NCBI RefSeq assembly: GCF_902506165.1
Contig: NZ_LR733817.1
Span: forward strand, 3,395,937 to 3,459,936
Direction of reading: 5' to 3'
Length of the DNA: 64,000 nucleotides
Source of the DNA: Bosea sp. 29B
Lineage (GTDB): Bacteria > Pseudomonadota > Alphaproteobacteria > Rhizobiales > Beijerinckiaceae
Shown here: piece by piece, positions 8,452 to 16,895 of the stretch
How positions within the stretch are numbered: the stretch's first letter is position 1
Layout of the letters: the number at the start of each line of letters is the position of its first letter
Position numbers and translations under genes: made by a program
Notes under the pieces: model-generated
Told to the model about the DNA's origin: nothing
Databases searched by the model: none
What the model saw: the letters and a program-made list of their open reading frames with translations, nothing else

Positions 8452-8759
8452 GCCTTGCTCCCGGTCGCGGGGAGAAGGGCCGCGCCCTGCTGCGGCTCGA
8501 CAGAGATGCCGGCGCGGACGCGCTCCTGGCAGGCCTGGCGATTCGGCCGGCCGTCGATGGTGACAAGGCAGTCGAAGCAGACGCCCATCATGCAATAGGC
8601 GGCGCGCTCGCGCCCGCCCGTTGGCGTGGTGCGGAATGGCCCGAAGCCCTCGCGCAGCAGCACGGCGGCCAGCGTCTCGCCCTCGGGCGCGCTCACGGCG
8701 CGGCCGGACAGGACGATGCCGACTAGAGGCCGGTCAGGCGGCGCGAGTTGCTTGAACAT
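8448..8759 (-). CDS. Small 2Fe-2S protein (HcnA-like dehydrogenase subunit)
   Basis: 103 residues with a plant-type ferredoxin-like cysteine cluster, AYCMMGVCFDCLVTIDG plus a later CQERVR. That matches the C-x4-C-x2-C pattern followed by a fourth Cys seen in HcnA and the small subunits of opine and hydroxyproline dehydrogenases. It would pass electrons between the two flavoprotein subunits. The start at 8759 lies inside the upstream DAO-like gene (26-bp overlap) and its stop overlaps the next start (ATGA), so the three subunits are translationally coupled, as expected of one complex. Confidence 0.87.
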   Translation of the reverse strand: MFKQLAPPDRPLVGIVLSGRAVSAPEGETLAAVLLREGFGPFRTTPTGGRERAAYCMMGVCFDCLVTIDGRPNRQACQERVRAGISVEPQQGAALLPATGSKA

Positions 8760-9858
8760 GGAAGCGGGCCGGGGAGAAGGGCAGGGCGATATCGTCGGGC
8801 AAGGCGCCGGTGCGGATGGCATCGGCGAGAGGGCCGGCATGGAAAGGGGCGAGCGTCACCCCGCTATGGACCGAGGTCAGGAAGGCCTGCGGATGGCTGA
8901 TCGAGCGCTGGTAGATCGGCTGCCCGTCTGGGCTCATCACCCTGAGCGCCCCCCAGGCGCGCACGGCCCGGACATCGCGCAGGAAGGGGAAGACGGTGGT
9001 GGCGCGCCGCGCCGTGTCCTGCAGGATGGTGCGCGTCGTCGCCTCCTCGAAGCCGGCTTCCTCCGAGGATTCGCCGCAGATCAGCCCGCCATCTTCGGTC
9101 TGGCGAATGAAGCTGATGCCGCGCGGCATGAACGGCCGCAATTTCTCGGTGATCAGGATCTGGCCGCGCACCGGCCGCACCGGTGCTTCGAGCCCGAGCT
9201 GCGGCGCCAGGCGTGCATTGCCGAGCCCGGCGGCGAGCACGATCCGGTCGGCATGGCCTGCGCCGGCGGCGGAGGTAATGCGGAAGCCCCCGGCTTCCGG
9301 CGTGATGCTCTCGACGCGGGCACGCGGCAGATAGCGCCCGCCGCGCGTCTGGAAGGCGGCGAGCAGAGCGCGCAGCAGGCGCAGCGGGTCGACCATGCCG
9401 TCGAGCTTGCAGAAGGTCGCGCCGGCGACGCCGTCGCCTAGCATCGGGAAGTCGGCCCGCATCTCGGACAGGCTCGCCCGCGCATAGCTGCTCGGGATCT
9501 GCGAGCGTGCCTCGGCCGCTTCGAGTTGGCCGGCGCGCCTGTCGAGTTCCTCCGGGCTGAAGCAGCAGAAGAAGGCGCCGTCCTGCCGGAAGCGCAGGTC
9601 GATCCCGGTCTCGTCGGTCAGTTCGGCGGCGAAGTCGCGCCAGCCCAGGGCGGCGCGGCGGGTAAGCTCGGCATAGGGCGGGCTCGCCAGCCCTTTGCCC
9701 TGTACCCAGACATTGCCGAGATTGCCGCGGGCGGCGCGATGGGCGATGTCGCCCTCGTCATAGAGCGTCACGCTCGCCCCGCCGCGCACGAGGCCGAGCC
9801 CGATCGCGGCGCCGACCAGCCCGCCTCCGACGATCGCGATCTCGGACCCTGCCGCCAT
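8734..9858 (-). CDS. DAO-family FAD oxidoreductase (HcnC / D-amino acid dehydrogenase-like)
   Basis: 374 residues. The N-terminus SEIAIVGGGLVGAAIGLGLV is the FAD-binding GxGxxG segment of the D-amino-acid oxidase superfamily, with the second signature RIVLAAGLGNARLAPQLGL mid-protein. It is probably the catalytic subunit that oxidises the C-N bond of an amino or imino acid. Partnered with the overlapping 2Fe-2S and FAD/BFD genes it resembles HcnABC, opine oxidase and D-hydroxyproline dehydrogenase; the sequence does not decide between them. The neighbouring racemase would suit a pathway needing inversion to a D-configured substrate. Confidence 0.88.
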   Translation of the reverse strand: MAAGSEIAIVGGGLVGAAIGLGLVRGGASVTLYDEGDIAHRAARGNLGNVWVQGKGLASPPYAELTRRAALGWRDFAAELTDETGIDLRFRQDGAFFCCFSPEELDRRAGQLEAAEARSQIPSSYARASLSEMRADFPMLGDGVAGATFCKLDGMVDPLRLLRALLAAFQTRGGRYLPRARVESITPEAGGFRITSAAGAGHADRIVLAAGLGNARLAPQLGLEAPVRPVRGQILITEKLRPFMPRGISFIRQTEDGGLICGESSEEAGFEEATTRTILQDTARRATTVFPFLRDVRAVRAWGALRVMSPDGQPIYQRSISHPQAFLTSVHSGVTLAPFHAGPLADAIRTGALPDDIALPFSPARFHVQATRAA

Positions 9859-9866
9859 GGCGCGTC

Positions 9867-10589
9867 TCAGCGCTCGTCCTGCCGGAAGCGGCGCGGCCGC
9901 AATCCAGCATGGAACCAGTTCACCAGCGACACCGCGTCATAGACCGGCACGCCGAACTTCTCGACGATGTCGGCGCTGTAAGGGGTGAGATTGGTGCATT
10001 CGGAGACGATGGCGCCAATGTTCGGATTTTCGCGCAGCAGCCGGCCGGCCGCTTCCAGCACCTCGGCCCGCAAGGTATCGAAGGGCACGCTGTTGTCGCC
10101 GTCGCGGATCGAGCGGACGAATTCGCTATCTTGCGGCATGCCGACGACCGGCGTGTCGGCGGCGACGCCGACGCCTTCGAAATAGCGCCCGCTCAGCGAC
10201 GCCGCGTTGTAGGTGAGGACGCCGACGCGCTTCGAGGCCGGGATCAGGCGTTCGACCATCGGCACCTGCAGCAGAGCGCTGGTCGCGACCGGCACGGAGC
10301 AGAACTCGGCGAGCTCGCGCTGGTAGATCGAGAGGAAGCCGCAGGTGGTGGTGATGCCGTCGACGCCCGCGTCGATCAGCTCCTGCGCCGCCGCCTTGAA
10401 CTTGTCGAGCAGGTCGACATTGTGCAGGTCGGTCATCCGCGCCGGGATCGCGTCATGCACGATGCGGTACTGTACCGGGAAGTCCCAGGTGCCGGCATGG
10501 CCGATATCGCCGAGGAAGCGCTCGAAATAGGAGCGCACCATCAGGATGCCGACGCTCACGCCATAATAGGTCTTCTTCCGCTCGTTCAA
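9867..10589 (-). CDS. Asp/Glu/hydantoin racemase-family protein
   Basis: 240 residues with the paired cysteines of the PLP-independent Asp/Glu racemase superfamily: GITTTCGFLSIYQ in the N-terminal half and IVSECTNLTPYSAD in the C-terminal half. Depending on the branch, members racemise amino acids or hydantoins or isomerise maleate. Start choice: TTG at 10589, preceded at seven bases by AAGGAG; this TTG overlaps the TGA of the TRAP permease (TTGA, 10586-10589), showing tight coupling. Position between permease and dehydrogenase suggests it converts the imported stereoisomer. Substrate unknown. Confidence 0.85.
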   Translation of the reverse strand: MNERKKTYYGVSVGILMVRSYFERFLGDIGHAGTWDFPVQYRIVHDAIPARMTDLHNVDLLDKFKAAAQELIDAGVDGITTTCGFLSIYQRELAEFCSVPVATSALLQVPMVERLIPASKRVGVLTYNAASLSGRYFEGVGVAADTPVVGMPQDSEFVRSIRDGDNSVPFDTLRAEVLEAAGRLLRENPNIGAIVSECTNLTPYSADIVEKFGVPVYDAVSLVNWFHAGLRPRRFRQDER

Positions 10590-12511
10590 CGCAGTTCTCC
10601 TTCGGCATGGCTGACCAGCGCCGGCTTGAGTTCGGGCGCAGTGCCGCGCGCAGTCGCGATGCGGCTCATCAGGATGGTGGCGCCGATCAAAGCGATGCCG
10701 GCGAGCCCGCGCTGCCAGACCGGCACGACATAGGCGAGCGAGCACAGGCTGCCGGCGGTGACATAGGCGAGGCGCAGCCAGGCTGGCAGCGGTCCCCAAG
10801 TGTAGCCGACGAGTCCGGCCGAGATCAGAATGAGGCCTGTCGACAGCGCGATCGCCGTCGAGATGATGTTGAACAGCGAGCCCTCGAGGATCAGGCCGGG
10901 CTCGTAGATATAGGCCATGCCGGTGACGAAGCCGCCGAGCGCGAAGCGACAGGCATACCAGCCGGTCGTCATCGGCGGGGCGCCAGCGATGGTCGCGGCC
11001 GCGTCGGCCACCGGCGCGACCGGCGGCGAGGCGTCGGCGAGGACGGCGAAGTAGAAGATGAAGAGGTGGATCGCGATCGGCGTCACGCCATGCTCGGCGA
11101 TGAGCGGCGCGCCGATCGCGGCGGTGATGATGTAGGCCGGTGTGGTCGGGATGCCGACGCCGAGGAAGAGGCAGGTGCCGGCGATCAGGAGGGCAAGCAG
11201 CAGCAGCGAGCCGCCGGCCGCTGCCTTGATCATGCCGGTGAAGGCGAGGAGCAGGCCGGTCGCGGTCAGTGCGGCCGTGATGATGCCGGCCGAGGTCACG
11301 GCGACCGCGATCATCGAGATCAGGAAACCGCCATCGCGCAGCGCGATGAAGAGCGCGCGCGGTCCCATGCGGGTGTGGCTGCGCAACGCCGCGACCACGA
11401 CCGTCGCGATCGTCCCCCAGAATGCAGCGAGATAAGGCGAGAAGCGCATCATCATCATCGTCACCAGCACGGCGAGCGGCAGGATGAGATGGGCGTCGCG
11501 CCCGAGGTCGGACAGGCTGGGCAGCATGTGGCGCGGGATCGCGCCGATGCCGAGCTTCTTCGACTCATAGTGAACGGCGGCGAGGATGTTGACGTAGTAG
11601 AGCGCTGCGCCCATCGCCGCCGCGACGATGATCGCCGAATAGGGCACGGCGATCATCTCCGACATGATGAAGGCGGCGGCGCCCATCACCGGCGGCACCA
11701 ACGGGCCGCCGACGCTCGCCGCTGCCTCGATGCCGGCGGCGAAGACCGGCCGGAAGCCGAGCCGCTTCATCAGCGGGATCGACATCGAGCCGGTGACCAC
11801 GACATTGGCGACGGATGAGCCGCTCATCGTGCCGAACAGGGCCGAGGAGATCACCGCGACCTTGGCCGGCCCGCCGGTGAAGCGCCCGCCGGTGAGGGCG
11901 CCGAAATTGCCGAAGAGCCGGCTCATGCCGCTCGCCTGCATCAGCGAGCCGAAGATCAGGAAGGAGGCGACGATGGTCGCGCTCATCACCGTCAGCGAGC
12001 CGTAGAGCCCGCTGCCGACCGAGAGGAAGTTGATCTCGGTGATGTGGGCGAAGGGCAGCTCGCGATAATACCAGGCGCCCGGCAGCAGATGGCAGATCGC
12101 CATGTAGCCGATCACCGCGACCACGAGGCCGGCGAGCGTGTAGGAGATCGAGCGGCGCGTCGCCTCGACGACGGTCGCGACCATCACCGTGCCGAGCACA
12201 TACTGCACCGGCGTCAGCGGGTCGATGAAGCTGGTGCGCTCGTAGATCTGCTCCTGGTTCAGGTAGATGTAGACGTTCGGCACGAAGGCGCAGACCGCCA
12301 GGATGAGGTCGAGAATGCTCGGCCGGTTCTTCGGCGAGTGCTCGCTCGCCGGAAACAGCAGGAAGACCGGCGGCACGAACAGCGCCAGATGGATCGCCGC
12401 GAGCTCCAGCGGCTCGGGATAGCCGGTGCCGGCGAACCAGAGATGGACCAGCACCGCGGCCACCGACCACAGGCCGAGAAGGATGCCTGGAATTCCGTCT
12501 ATCCGCCGCAT
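10586..12511 (-). CDS. TRAP transporter permease, fused 4TM/12TM (TAXI type)
   Basis: About 641 residues, almost wholly hydrophobic: an N-terminal DctQ-like four-helix part followed by a DctM-like domain with GTMSGSSVANVVVTGSMSIP and SVGGPLVPPVMGAAAFIMSE. Fused permeases of this size pair with TAXI binding proteins; the partner is at 4937-5920 in the same operon. It imports the bound solute using an ion gradient across the inner membrane. First gene of the operon; the promoter region carries the palindrome at 12606-12617. Start ATG 12511 has only a weak GGGGGC upstream and the frame stays open to 12616, so a longer N-terminus is possible. Confidence 0.92.
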   Translation of the reverse strand: MRRIDGIPGILLGLWSVAAVLVHLWFAGTGYPEPLELAAIHLALFVPPVFLLFPASEHSPKNRPSILDLILAVCAFVPNVYIYLNQEQIYERTSFIDPLTPVQYVLGTVMVATVVEATRRSISYTLAGLVVAVIGYMAICHLLPGAWYYRELPFAHITEINFLSVGSGLYGSLTVMSATIVASFLIFGSLMQASGMSRLFGNFGALTGGRFTGGPAKVAVISSALFGTMSGSSVANVVVTGSMSIPLMKRLGFRPVFAAGIEAAASVGGPLVPPVMGAAAFIMSEMIAVPYSAIIVAAAMGAALYYVNILAAVHYESKKLGIGAIPRHMLPSLSDLGRDAHLILPLAVLVTMMMMRFSPYLAAFWGTIATVVVAALRSHTRMGPRALFIALRDGGFLISMIAVAVTSAGIITAALTATGLLLAFTGMIKAAAGGSLLLLALLIAGTCLFLGVGIPTTPAYIITAAIGAPLIAEHGVTPIAIHLFIFYFAVLADASPPVAPVADAAATIAGAPPMTTGWYACRFALGGFVTGMAYIYEPGLILEGSLFNIISTAIALSTGLILISAGLVGYTWGPLPAWLRLAYVTAGSLCSLAYVVPVWQRGLAGIALIGATILMSRIATARGTAPELKPALVSHAEGELR

Positions 12512-12605
12512 CGTTCGTTGCCCCCGAGCGCAGCTGCCATGCCGGACATGCACCGACCGAAACCTGAGGAAGAACGTCGGATTTGACGCGCCCCTGCTTT
12601 TGTCG

Positions 12606-12617
12606 ATTGCATGCAAT
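12606..12617. promoter_or_regulatory. Perfect 12-bp palindrome, likely GntR operator
   Basis: ATTGCATGCAAT lies in the divergent region between the TAXI permease (start 12511) and the GntR gene (start 12797). It sits just downstream of a TTGATT-like element on the minus strand, where a repressor would block the TAXI operon promoter. Assigning it to the adjacent GntR regulator is an inference from position and symmetry. Confidence 0.5.
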
Positions 12618-12696
12618 AATCAAGACAGCTAAGTTCCATGTCGTCAATTCTCTTTGACGCGCAATTTTCGGAAAATAATTCTCCGCACCGAACGGA

Positions 12697-12716
12697 TTGT
12701 CCGTTCTTGCGGACAA
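12697..12716. promoter_or_regulatory. Inverted repeat upstream of the GntR gene
   Basis: TTGTCCG (12697-12703) and CGGACAA (12710-12716) form a perfect 7-bp inverted repeat with a 6-bp centre, about 80 bp before the GntR start. It could be an autoregulatory operator or a leader hairpin; nothing else supports a role. Confidence 0.35.
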
Positions 12717-12796
12717 CTCCCGGTTGTCTGGAGAGCGGGTATGATCTTGCAGAGAATCGCGGATGCCGGGGGCGGCGCAGGAATGGAGGCGGGAAC

Positions 12797-13522
12797 GTGA
12801 CGGTGCCGTTCGGCATGCCGATGCTGGAAGCCTCAGCGCGACGGGTCGCGGCTCAGCCGCTGCCCCAGCAGATCGCCGCGCATCTGCGCGAGCTGATCAT
12901 CCATGACGAGCTGAAGCCGGGCGAGCGGGTCCGCGAGCAGCCGCTGTCGCTGGAGCTCGCCGTGTCACGCACGCCCTTGCGCGACGCCCTCAAGATCCTC
13001 GCGGTCGAGCGCCTCGTCGACCTGCACCCGAACCGCGGGGCGACCGTCGCCAATCCGAGCGTGGTGGAACTGCGTGACCTGCTGCGGGTCTATTCGACGC
13101 TGGAGGGCCTGGCCGGCCAGATGGCGTGCGAGCGTGCGGAGCAGGACGACATCGACGCCGTCCATCGTTGGCAGCAGGAGATGGTGGGGGCCTTCGAACG
13201 GCGCGACAAGCTCGCCTATTTCCGGGCCAACCAGGCTTTCCACCTGCGCATCATCGCAGCCTCGCGCAACGCCTCGCTGATCGAGGTTCACGGCCAGCTC
13301 AATCTGCGCCTGCACCGGGTGCGCTATCTCGCGATCATGCAGCGGAAAGACTGGACCTTCGTCAGCAACCAACACGAGGCGATCATCGAGGCGCTCGACA
13401 AGCGTGATGGTGCGCTGCTGGGGCGGTTGCTGGTCGAGCATTTCTCCAGCGCCTGGCGCGCGCTGGACCTGCTCGAAGCCCAGCAAGAGAGCACCGCCGC
13501 GCCCGCCGCGGCCGAGCTCTAG
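12797..13522 (+). CDS. GntR-family (FCD-type) transcriptional regulator
   Basis: About 241 residues. N-terminal winged HTH (QIAAHLRELIIHDELKPGER and SRTPLRDALKILAVERLV) followed by an all-helical FCD ligand domain carrying the metal-binding histidine pattern (FHLRIIAASRN, then NQHEAIIEAL). It probably represses the divergent TAXI operon and/or the downstream molybdoenzyme until a carboxylate ligand appears. Start: GTG at 12797 with GGAGG seven bases upstream; the frame is open further 5' (ATG 12638) but that stretch is non-conserved in character. The molybdoenzyme gene begins 14 bp after its stop. Confidence 0.9.
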   Translation: MTVPFGMPMLEASARRVAAQPLPQQIAAHLRELIIHDELKPGERVREQPLSLELAVSRTPLRDALKILAVERLVDLHPNRGATVANPSVVELRDLLRVYSTLEGLAGQMACERAEQDDIDAVHRWQQEMVGAFERRDKLAYFRANQAFHLRIIAASRNASLIEVHGQLNLRLHRVRYLAIMQRKDWTFVSNQHEAIIEALDKRDGALLGRLLVEHFSSAWRALDLLEAQQESTAAPAAAEL

Positions 13523-13536
13523 CGCGGGAGGACGAG

Positions 13537-15873
13537 ATGCTGCCGCAGCCGGAACGACAGACGCTGGCGACCCATTGGGGAACCTATCGGGTGCGTATGG
13601 AATCGGGGCGTCCCGTCGCGCTCGATCCCTTCGAGGCCGATCCCGATCCCTCACCGATCGCTTCGGCGATGCTTGCGGCGCGCACCGCCCCGGCCCGCAT
13701 CCTGCGACCGGCGGTGCGACGCTCCTTCCTCGAGCGCGGCCATGCCGCTGGCGAGGGCGGGCGTGGCAACGAGCCCTTCGTCGAGATTGGCTGGGACGAG
13801 GCACTGGCGCTGGTTTCAGGCGAGCTCGACCGGGTGCGCAGCCACCATGGCAATGGCGCGATCTATGGCGGCTCCTATGGCTGGGCCAGCGCCGGGCGCT
13901 TCCACCATGCGCAGAGCCAGGTCCACCGCTTCCTCAACACGATCGGCGGCTATACGCGTTCGGTTCAGAATTACTCCTTCGCCGCCGCCGACACGATCCT
14001 GCCGCATGTGATCGGCGACCGGAAAGGGCTCGCCAGTGGCCACACGCCCTGGCGGCTGCTGGCCGGCCATGCCGAGCTGATCGTGATGTTCGGCGGCGCC
14101 TCGCCGAAGAATGCGCAGGTCTCCTCCGGCGGACTCAGCCGCCACGCTTTGCGCGAGGGCATCCTGGCCTGCCGCGACCAGGGCGCCGAGCTGGTCTCGA
14201 TCAGCCCGATCCGCGATGACACCGCGTTGGAAGCCGGCGCACACTGGTGGGCGCCGCGCCCGCAATCCGACGTCGCGCTGATGCTCGGCCTGTGCCACAC
14301 GCTCTTGAGCGAAGGCCTGCACGACCGCAATTTCCTGGCGCGCTGCACCACCGGATTCAAGGAAGTCGAGGCCTACCTAATCGGCGCCACCGACGGCACG
14401 CCGAAGACAGCAGAATGGGCCGCGGAGCTCTGCGAGATTCCGGCCGAGGATATTCGCTCGCTCGCCCGCAAGATGGCGGCGAAGCGGACCTTCGTCATGA
14501 TGTCCTGGTCGCTGCAGCGGGCCGACCATGGCGAGCAGCCCTATTGGATGGCGATCACGCTCGCTGCGATGCTCGGCCAGATCGGCCTGCCCGGCGGCGG
14601 CTTCGGCTTCGGCTACGGCTCGGTCAATGGCGTCGGCAATGCCGCGCAGGAGATCACCTGGCCGTCGCTGTCGCAGGGCGAGAACCCCGTCACCGATTTC
14701 ATCCCGGTCGCGCGCATCGCCGACATGCTGCTTGATCCCGGCGGCGCCTATGATTTCAACGGCGAGCGCCGAAACTATCCCGACATCAAGCTGGTCTATT
14801 GGGCCGGCGGCAACCCGTTTCACCATCACCAGGACCTGAACCGTCTGGTCGGGGCCTGGCAGCGGCCGCAGACGATTATCGTGCATGAGCCCTGGTGGAC
14901 CGCGACCGCCCGGCATGCCGACATCGTCCTGCCCGTAACCACCCAGCTCGAACGCAACGACATCGTCTGCGCCAATCGCGACCTGATGCTGGCCGCCTCG
15001 CACAAGGCGGTCGAGCCGGCCGGCGAAGCGCGCGACGACTATGCGATCTTCTCCGGCCTTGCCGCACGGCTCGGTGTCGAGGAGGCCTTCACCGAGGGGC
15101 GCGACGAGGAGAGTTGGCTGCGCCAGCTCTATGGGCTGGCCCGCCAGCGCGTCGCCGCGGCCAATCTCGACATTCCCGACTTCGACAGCTTCTGGCGCCA
15201 AGGCGTGACGTTCCTGCCGGAGCCGGAGGTCGTGAAGCCGCTGCTGGCCGATTTCCGGGCCGATCCGCAGGTGCACCGGCTCGCGACGCCCTCCGGGCTG
15301 ATCGAGCTTTTCTCCGAGCGGATCGCAGGTTTTGGCTACGACGACTGCCTTGGCCACGCCGCCTGGCTGCCTTCGCAGGAATGGCTGGGCGCAGAAGCCG
15401 CGGAGCACTTCCCGCTGCATCTGATCTCGAATCAGCCGGTGACCAAGCTGCACAGCCAGTACGATCACGGCAGCCACGCCCGGGACAGCAAGATCGCCGG
15501 ACGCGAGCCGGTGCGCATGCATCCGCAGGACGCCGCGAGCCGCGACCTGAAGGATGGCGATATCGTCAGGGTCTTCAACGAGCGCGGCGCCTGCCTAGCG
15601 GGCTTGCGCATCTCGGATGCGCTGCGCCCGGGCGTGGTTCAGCTCTCGACCGGCGCCTGGTTCGACCCGTTCGAGCCGGGCCGGCCCGGCGCGCTCGACA
15701 AGCATGGCAATCCGAACGTGCTGACGCCCGACCGCGGCACCTCGCGTCTGGGGCAGGGGCCGAGCGCCCATTCCTGTCTCGTCGAGATCGAAGCCTATCG
15801 CGGGCCGCTGCCCGAGATCACCAGTCATGTGCCGCCGGCAATCCTGCCGGCGGGCGTCAAACCCGCCGAATGA
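13537..15873 (+). CDS. Molybdopterin oxidoreductase, BisC/TorA-like (S/N-oxide reductase family)
   Basis: 778 residues of the DMSO-reductase family. It lacks an N-terminal Cys cluster for 4Fe-4S and has the serine-ligand region IYGGSYGWASAGRFHHAQS near residue 110, typical of biotin/methionine sulphoxide and TMAO reductases. Cofactor-binding motifs follow (MMSWSLQRADHGEQPYWM; later LISNQPVTKLHSQYDHGS). No Tat or Sec signal is present, so it is expected to be cytoplasmic like BisC. GGGAGG precedes the ATG at seven bases. The stop overlaps the RidA start (ATGA). Reduction of an S-oxide or N-oxide is the family role; substrate unassigned. Confidence 0.88.
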   Translation: MLPQPERQTLATHWGTYRVRMESGRPVALDPFEADPDPSPIASAMLAARTAPARILRPAVRRSFLERGHAAGEGGRGNEPFVEIGWDEALALVSGELDRVRSHHGNGAIYGGSYGWASAGRFHHAQSQVHRFLNTIGGYTRSVQNYSFAAADTILPHVIGDRKGLASGHTPWRLLAGHAELIVMFGGASPKNAQVSSGGLSRHALREGILACRDQGAELVSISPIRDDTALEAGAHWWAPRPQSDVALMLGLCHTLLSEGLHDRNFLARCTTGFKEVEAYLIGATDGTPKTAEWAAELCEIPAEDIRSLARKMAAKRTFVMMSWSLQRADHGEQPYWMAITLAAMLGQIGLPGGGFGFGYGSVNGVGNAAQEITWPSLSQGENPVTDFIPVARIADMLLDPGGAYDFNGERRNYPDIKLVYWAGGNPFHHHQDLNRLVGAWQRPQTIIVHEPWWTATARHADIVLPVTTQLERNDIVCANRDLMLAASHKAVEPAGEARDDYAIFSGLAARLGVEEAFTEGRDEESWLRQLYGLARQRVAAANLDIPDFDSFWRQGVTFLPEPEVVKPLLADFRADPQVHRLATPSGLIELFSERIAGFGYDDCLGHAAWLPSQEWLGAEAAEHFPLHLISNQPVTKLHSQYDHGSHARDSKIAGREPVRMHPQDAASRDLKDGDIVRVFNERGACLAGLRISDALRPGVVQLSTGAWFDPFEPGRPGALDKHGNPNVLTPDRGTSRLGQGPSAHSCLVEIEAYRGPLPEITSHVPPAILPAGVKPAE

Positions 15874-16238
15874 GGATGGCCGTGTCGACCACCGAGATCC
15901 GCCGCATCGATTCCAATGGCCGCCGCAGCCGCGTCGTCGTCCATAACGGCACGCTGCATTTCGCCGGTCAGGTCGCCGACGATTTCAGCGGCGACATCGG
16001 CCAGCAGACGCAGGAAGCACTCACCCGCATCGACAAGCTGCTGGCCGAAGGCGGCAGCGAGCGCCGCAAAGTCCTCAGTGCCACGATCTGGCTCAAGGAC
16101 ATGTCCGACTATGCCGGGATGAACGCGGTCTGGGACCGCTGGATCGATCCCGACCACGCCCCGGCCCGCTGCTGCGGCGTGGTCGAGATGGCCGATCCGG
16201 CCATCAGGGTCGAGATCATCCTGACGGCCGCGCAGTGA
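15870..16238 (+). CDS. RidA family protein
   Basis: 122 residues of the YjgF/YER057c/UK114 fold, with the characteristic HFAGQVADD strand, the IWLKDMSDYAGMN segment and the conserved arginine region DHAPARCCGVVEM. RidA-type proteins hydrolyse reactive enamine/imine intermediates, protecting PLP enzymes. The ATG at 15870 overlaps the stop of the molybdoenzyme gene, so the two are co-translated. A RidA partner suggests that imines arise locally, for example from the amino-acid dehydrogenase of the divergent operon. Confidence 0.88.
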   Translation: MRMAVSTTEIRRIDSNGRRSRVVVHNGTLHFAGQVADDFSGDIGQQTQEALTRIDKLLAEGGSERRKVLSATIWLKDMSDYAGMNAVWDRWIDPDHAPARCCGVVEMADPAIRVEIILTAAQ

Positions 16239-16307
16239 TGGCAGCCGGTTCGGCAACTGGCCTTCGGATGCCGACCGCTCATGCCAGTGATGAGCGCCAG
16301 TCGTTCC

Positions 16308-16895
16308 TCAACGGAGGAACTTGATACCGGCCGGCACGGCGAAGAGCGAGGCAGGCTGCGGCCCGACCACGACATTGCTGTCGCGGATCACCAGCGTGCC
16401 TTTCGGATTGCCCTGCTCGTCGGGAATGGTATGCCGGGCCTCGATCAGGACGCCGTCCTTGCGGCAGGTCATCTGCGAAATCTGCTGCAACTGGCCGTTG
16501 ACGTCGGCGGTGATGGTGACGACGACGGTGCCGTCGCCGCGATCCTGGGAGTTCACCTTGATGTCGCGGCGGCGGTTATGGGGAGGGGCGGGGAGCCGCG
16601 AGCCGACCTTGGTCTCCGGATTGAACAGCACGGTACCTTGGCCTGGCCCGTTCATGATCTTGACCTCGGGCCCGACCTGGCCCGAGCTTTCCTCGCGGAG
16701 CTTGCCGCCGGAAACGAAGATCTTGGCCCGCAGGGAAGCGTCCGGGCCGGAAATGCTGCGATCGGCGCTGTAGGAGCCGGGCGCGACCTTGACGCATTCA
16801 TTGGCGGCTGCGGCATGGACGAAGGCGACCGTGCCGCACAGCGCCAGCACGGCAGGAAGTGCGGGAATGTGTCTTGCAATCATGGCTATCCTCAT
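16308..16895 (-). CDS. Secreted protein of unknown function, last gene of the Fap-like operon
   Basis: 195 residues with a Sec signal (hydrophobic run PALPAVLALCGTVAFVHAAAA, cleavage near AAAA-N). The mature part looks like an extracellular or periplasmic beta-rich domain: it contains VAPGSYSADRSISGPDASLR, a middle NSQDRGDGTVVVTITADV, and two cysteines. No family recognised; general resemblance to small periplasmic carrier/adaptor domains only. Its ATG at 16895 overlaps the stop of the C39 peptidase gene (16892-16895, ATGA), so it is translationally coupled to the export machinery and is probably an accessory of it. Confidence 0.8.
   Translation of the reverse strand: MRIAMIARHIPALPAVLALCGTVAFVHAAAANECVKVAPGSYSADRSISGPDASLRAKIFVSGGKLREESSGQVGPEVKIMNGPGQGTVLFNPETKVGSRLPAPPHNRRRDIKVNSQDRGDGTVVVTITADVNGQLQQISQMTCRKDGVLIEARHTIPDEQGNPKGTLVIRDSNVVVGPQPASLFAVPAGIKFLR

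Noticed and set aside
8734..9858. Hydrogen cyanide synthase HcnC
   Set aside because: The three-subunit layout fits HcnABC, but opine and hydroxyproline dehydrogenases share it, and the TAXI/racemase/RraA context favours a catabolic enzyme, so hcn symbols are not given.
10607..11818. 403-codon plus-strand frame
   Set aside because: Antisense of the TAXI permease, low-complexity charged translation, no start signal.
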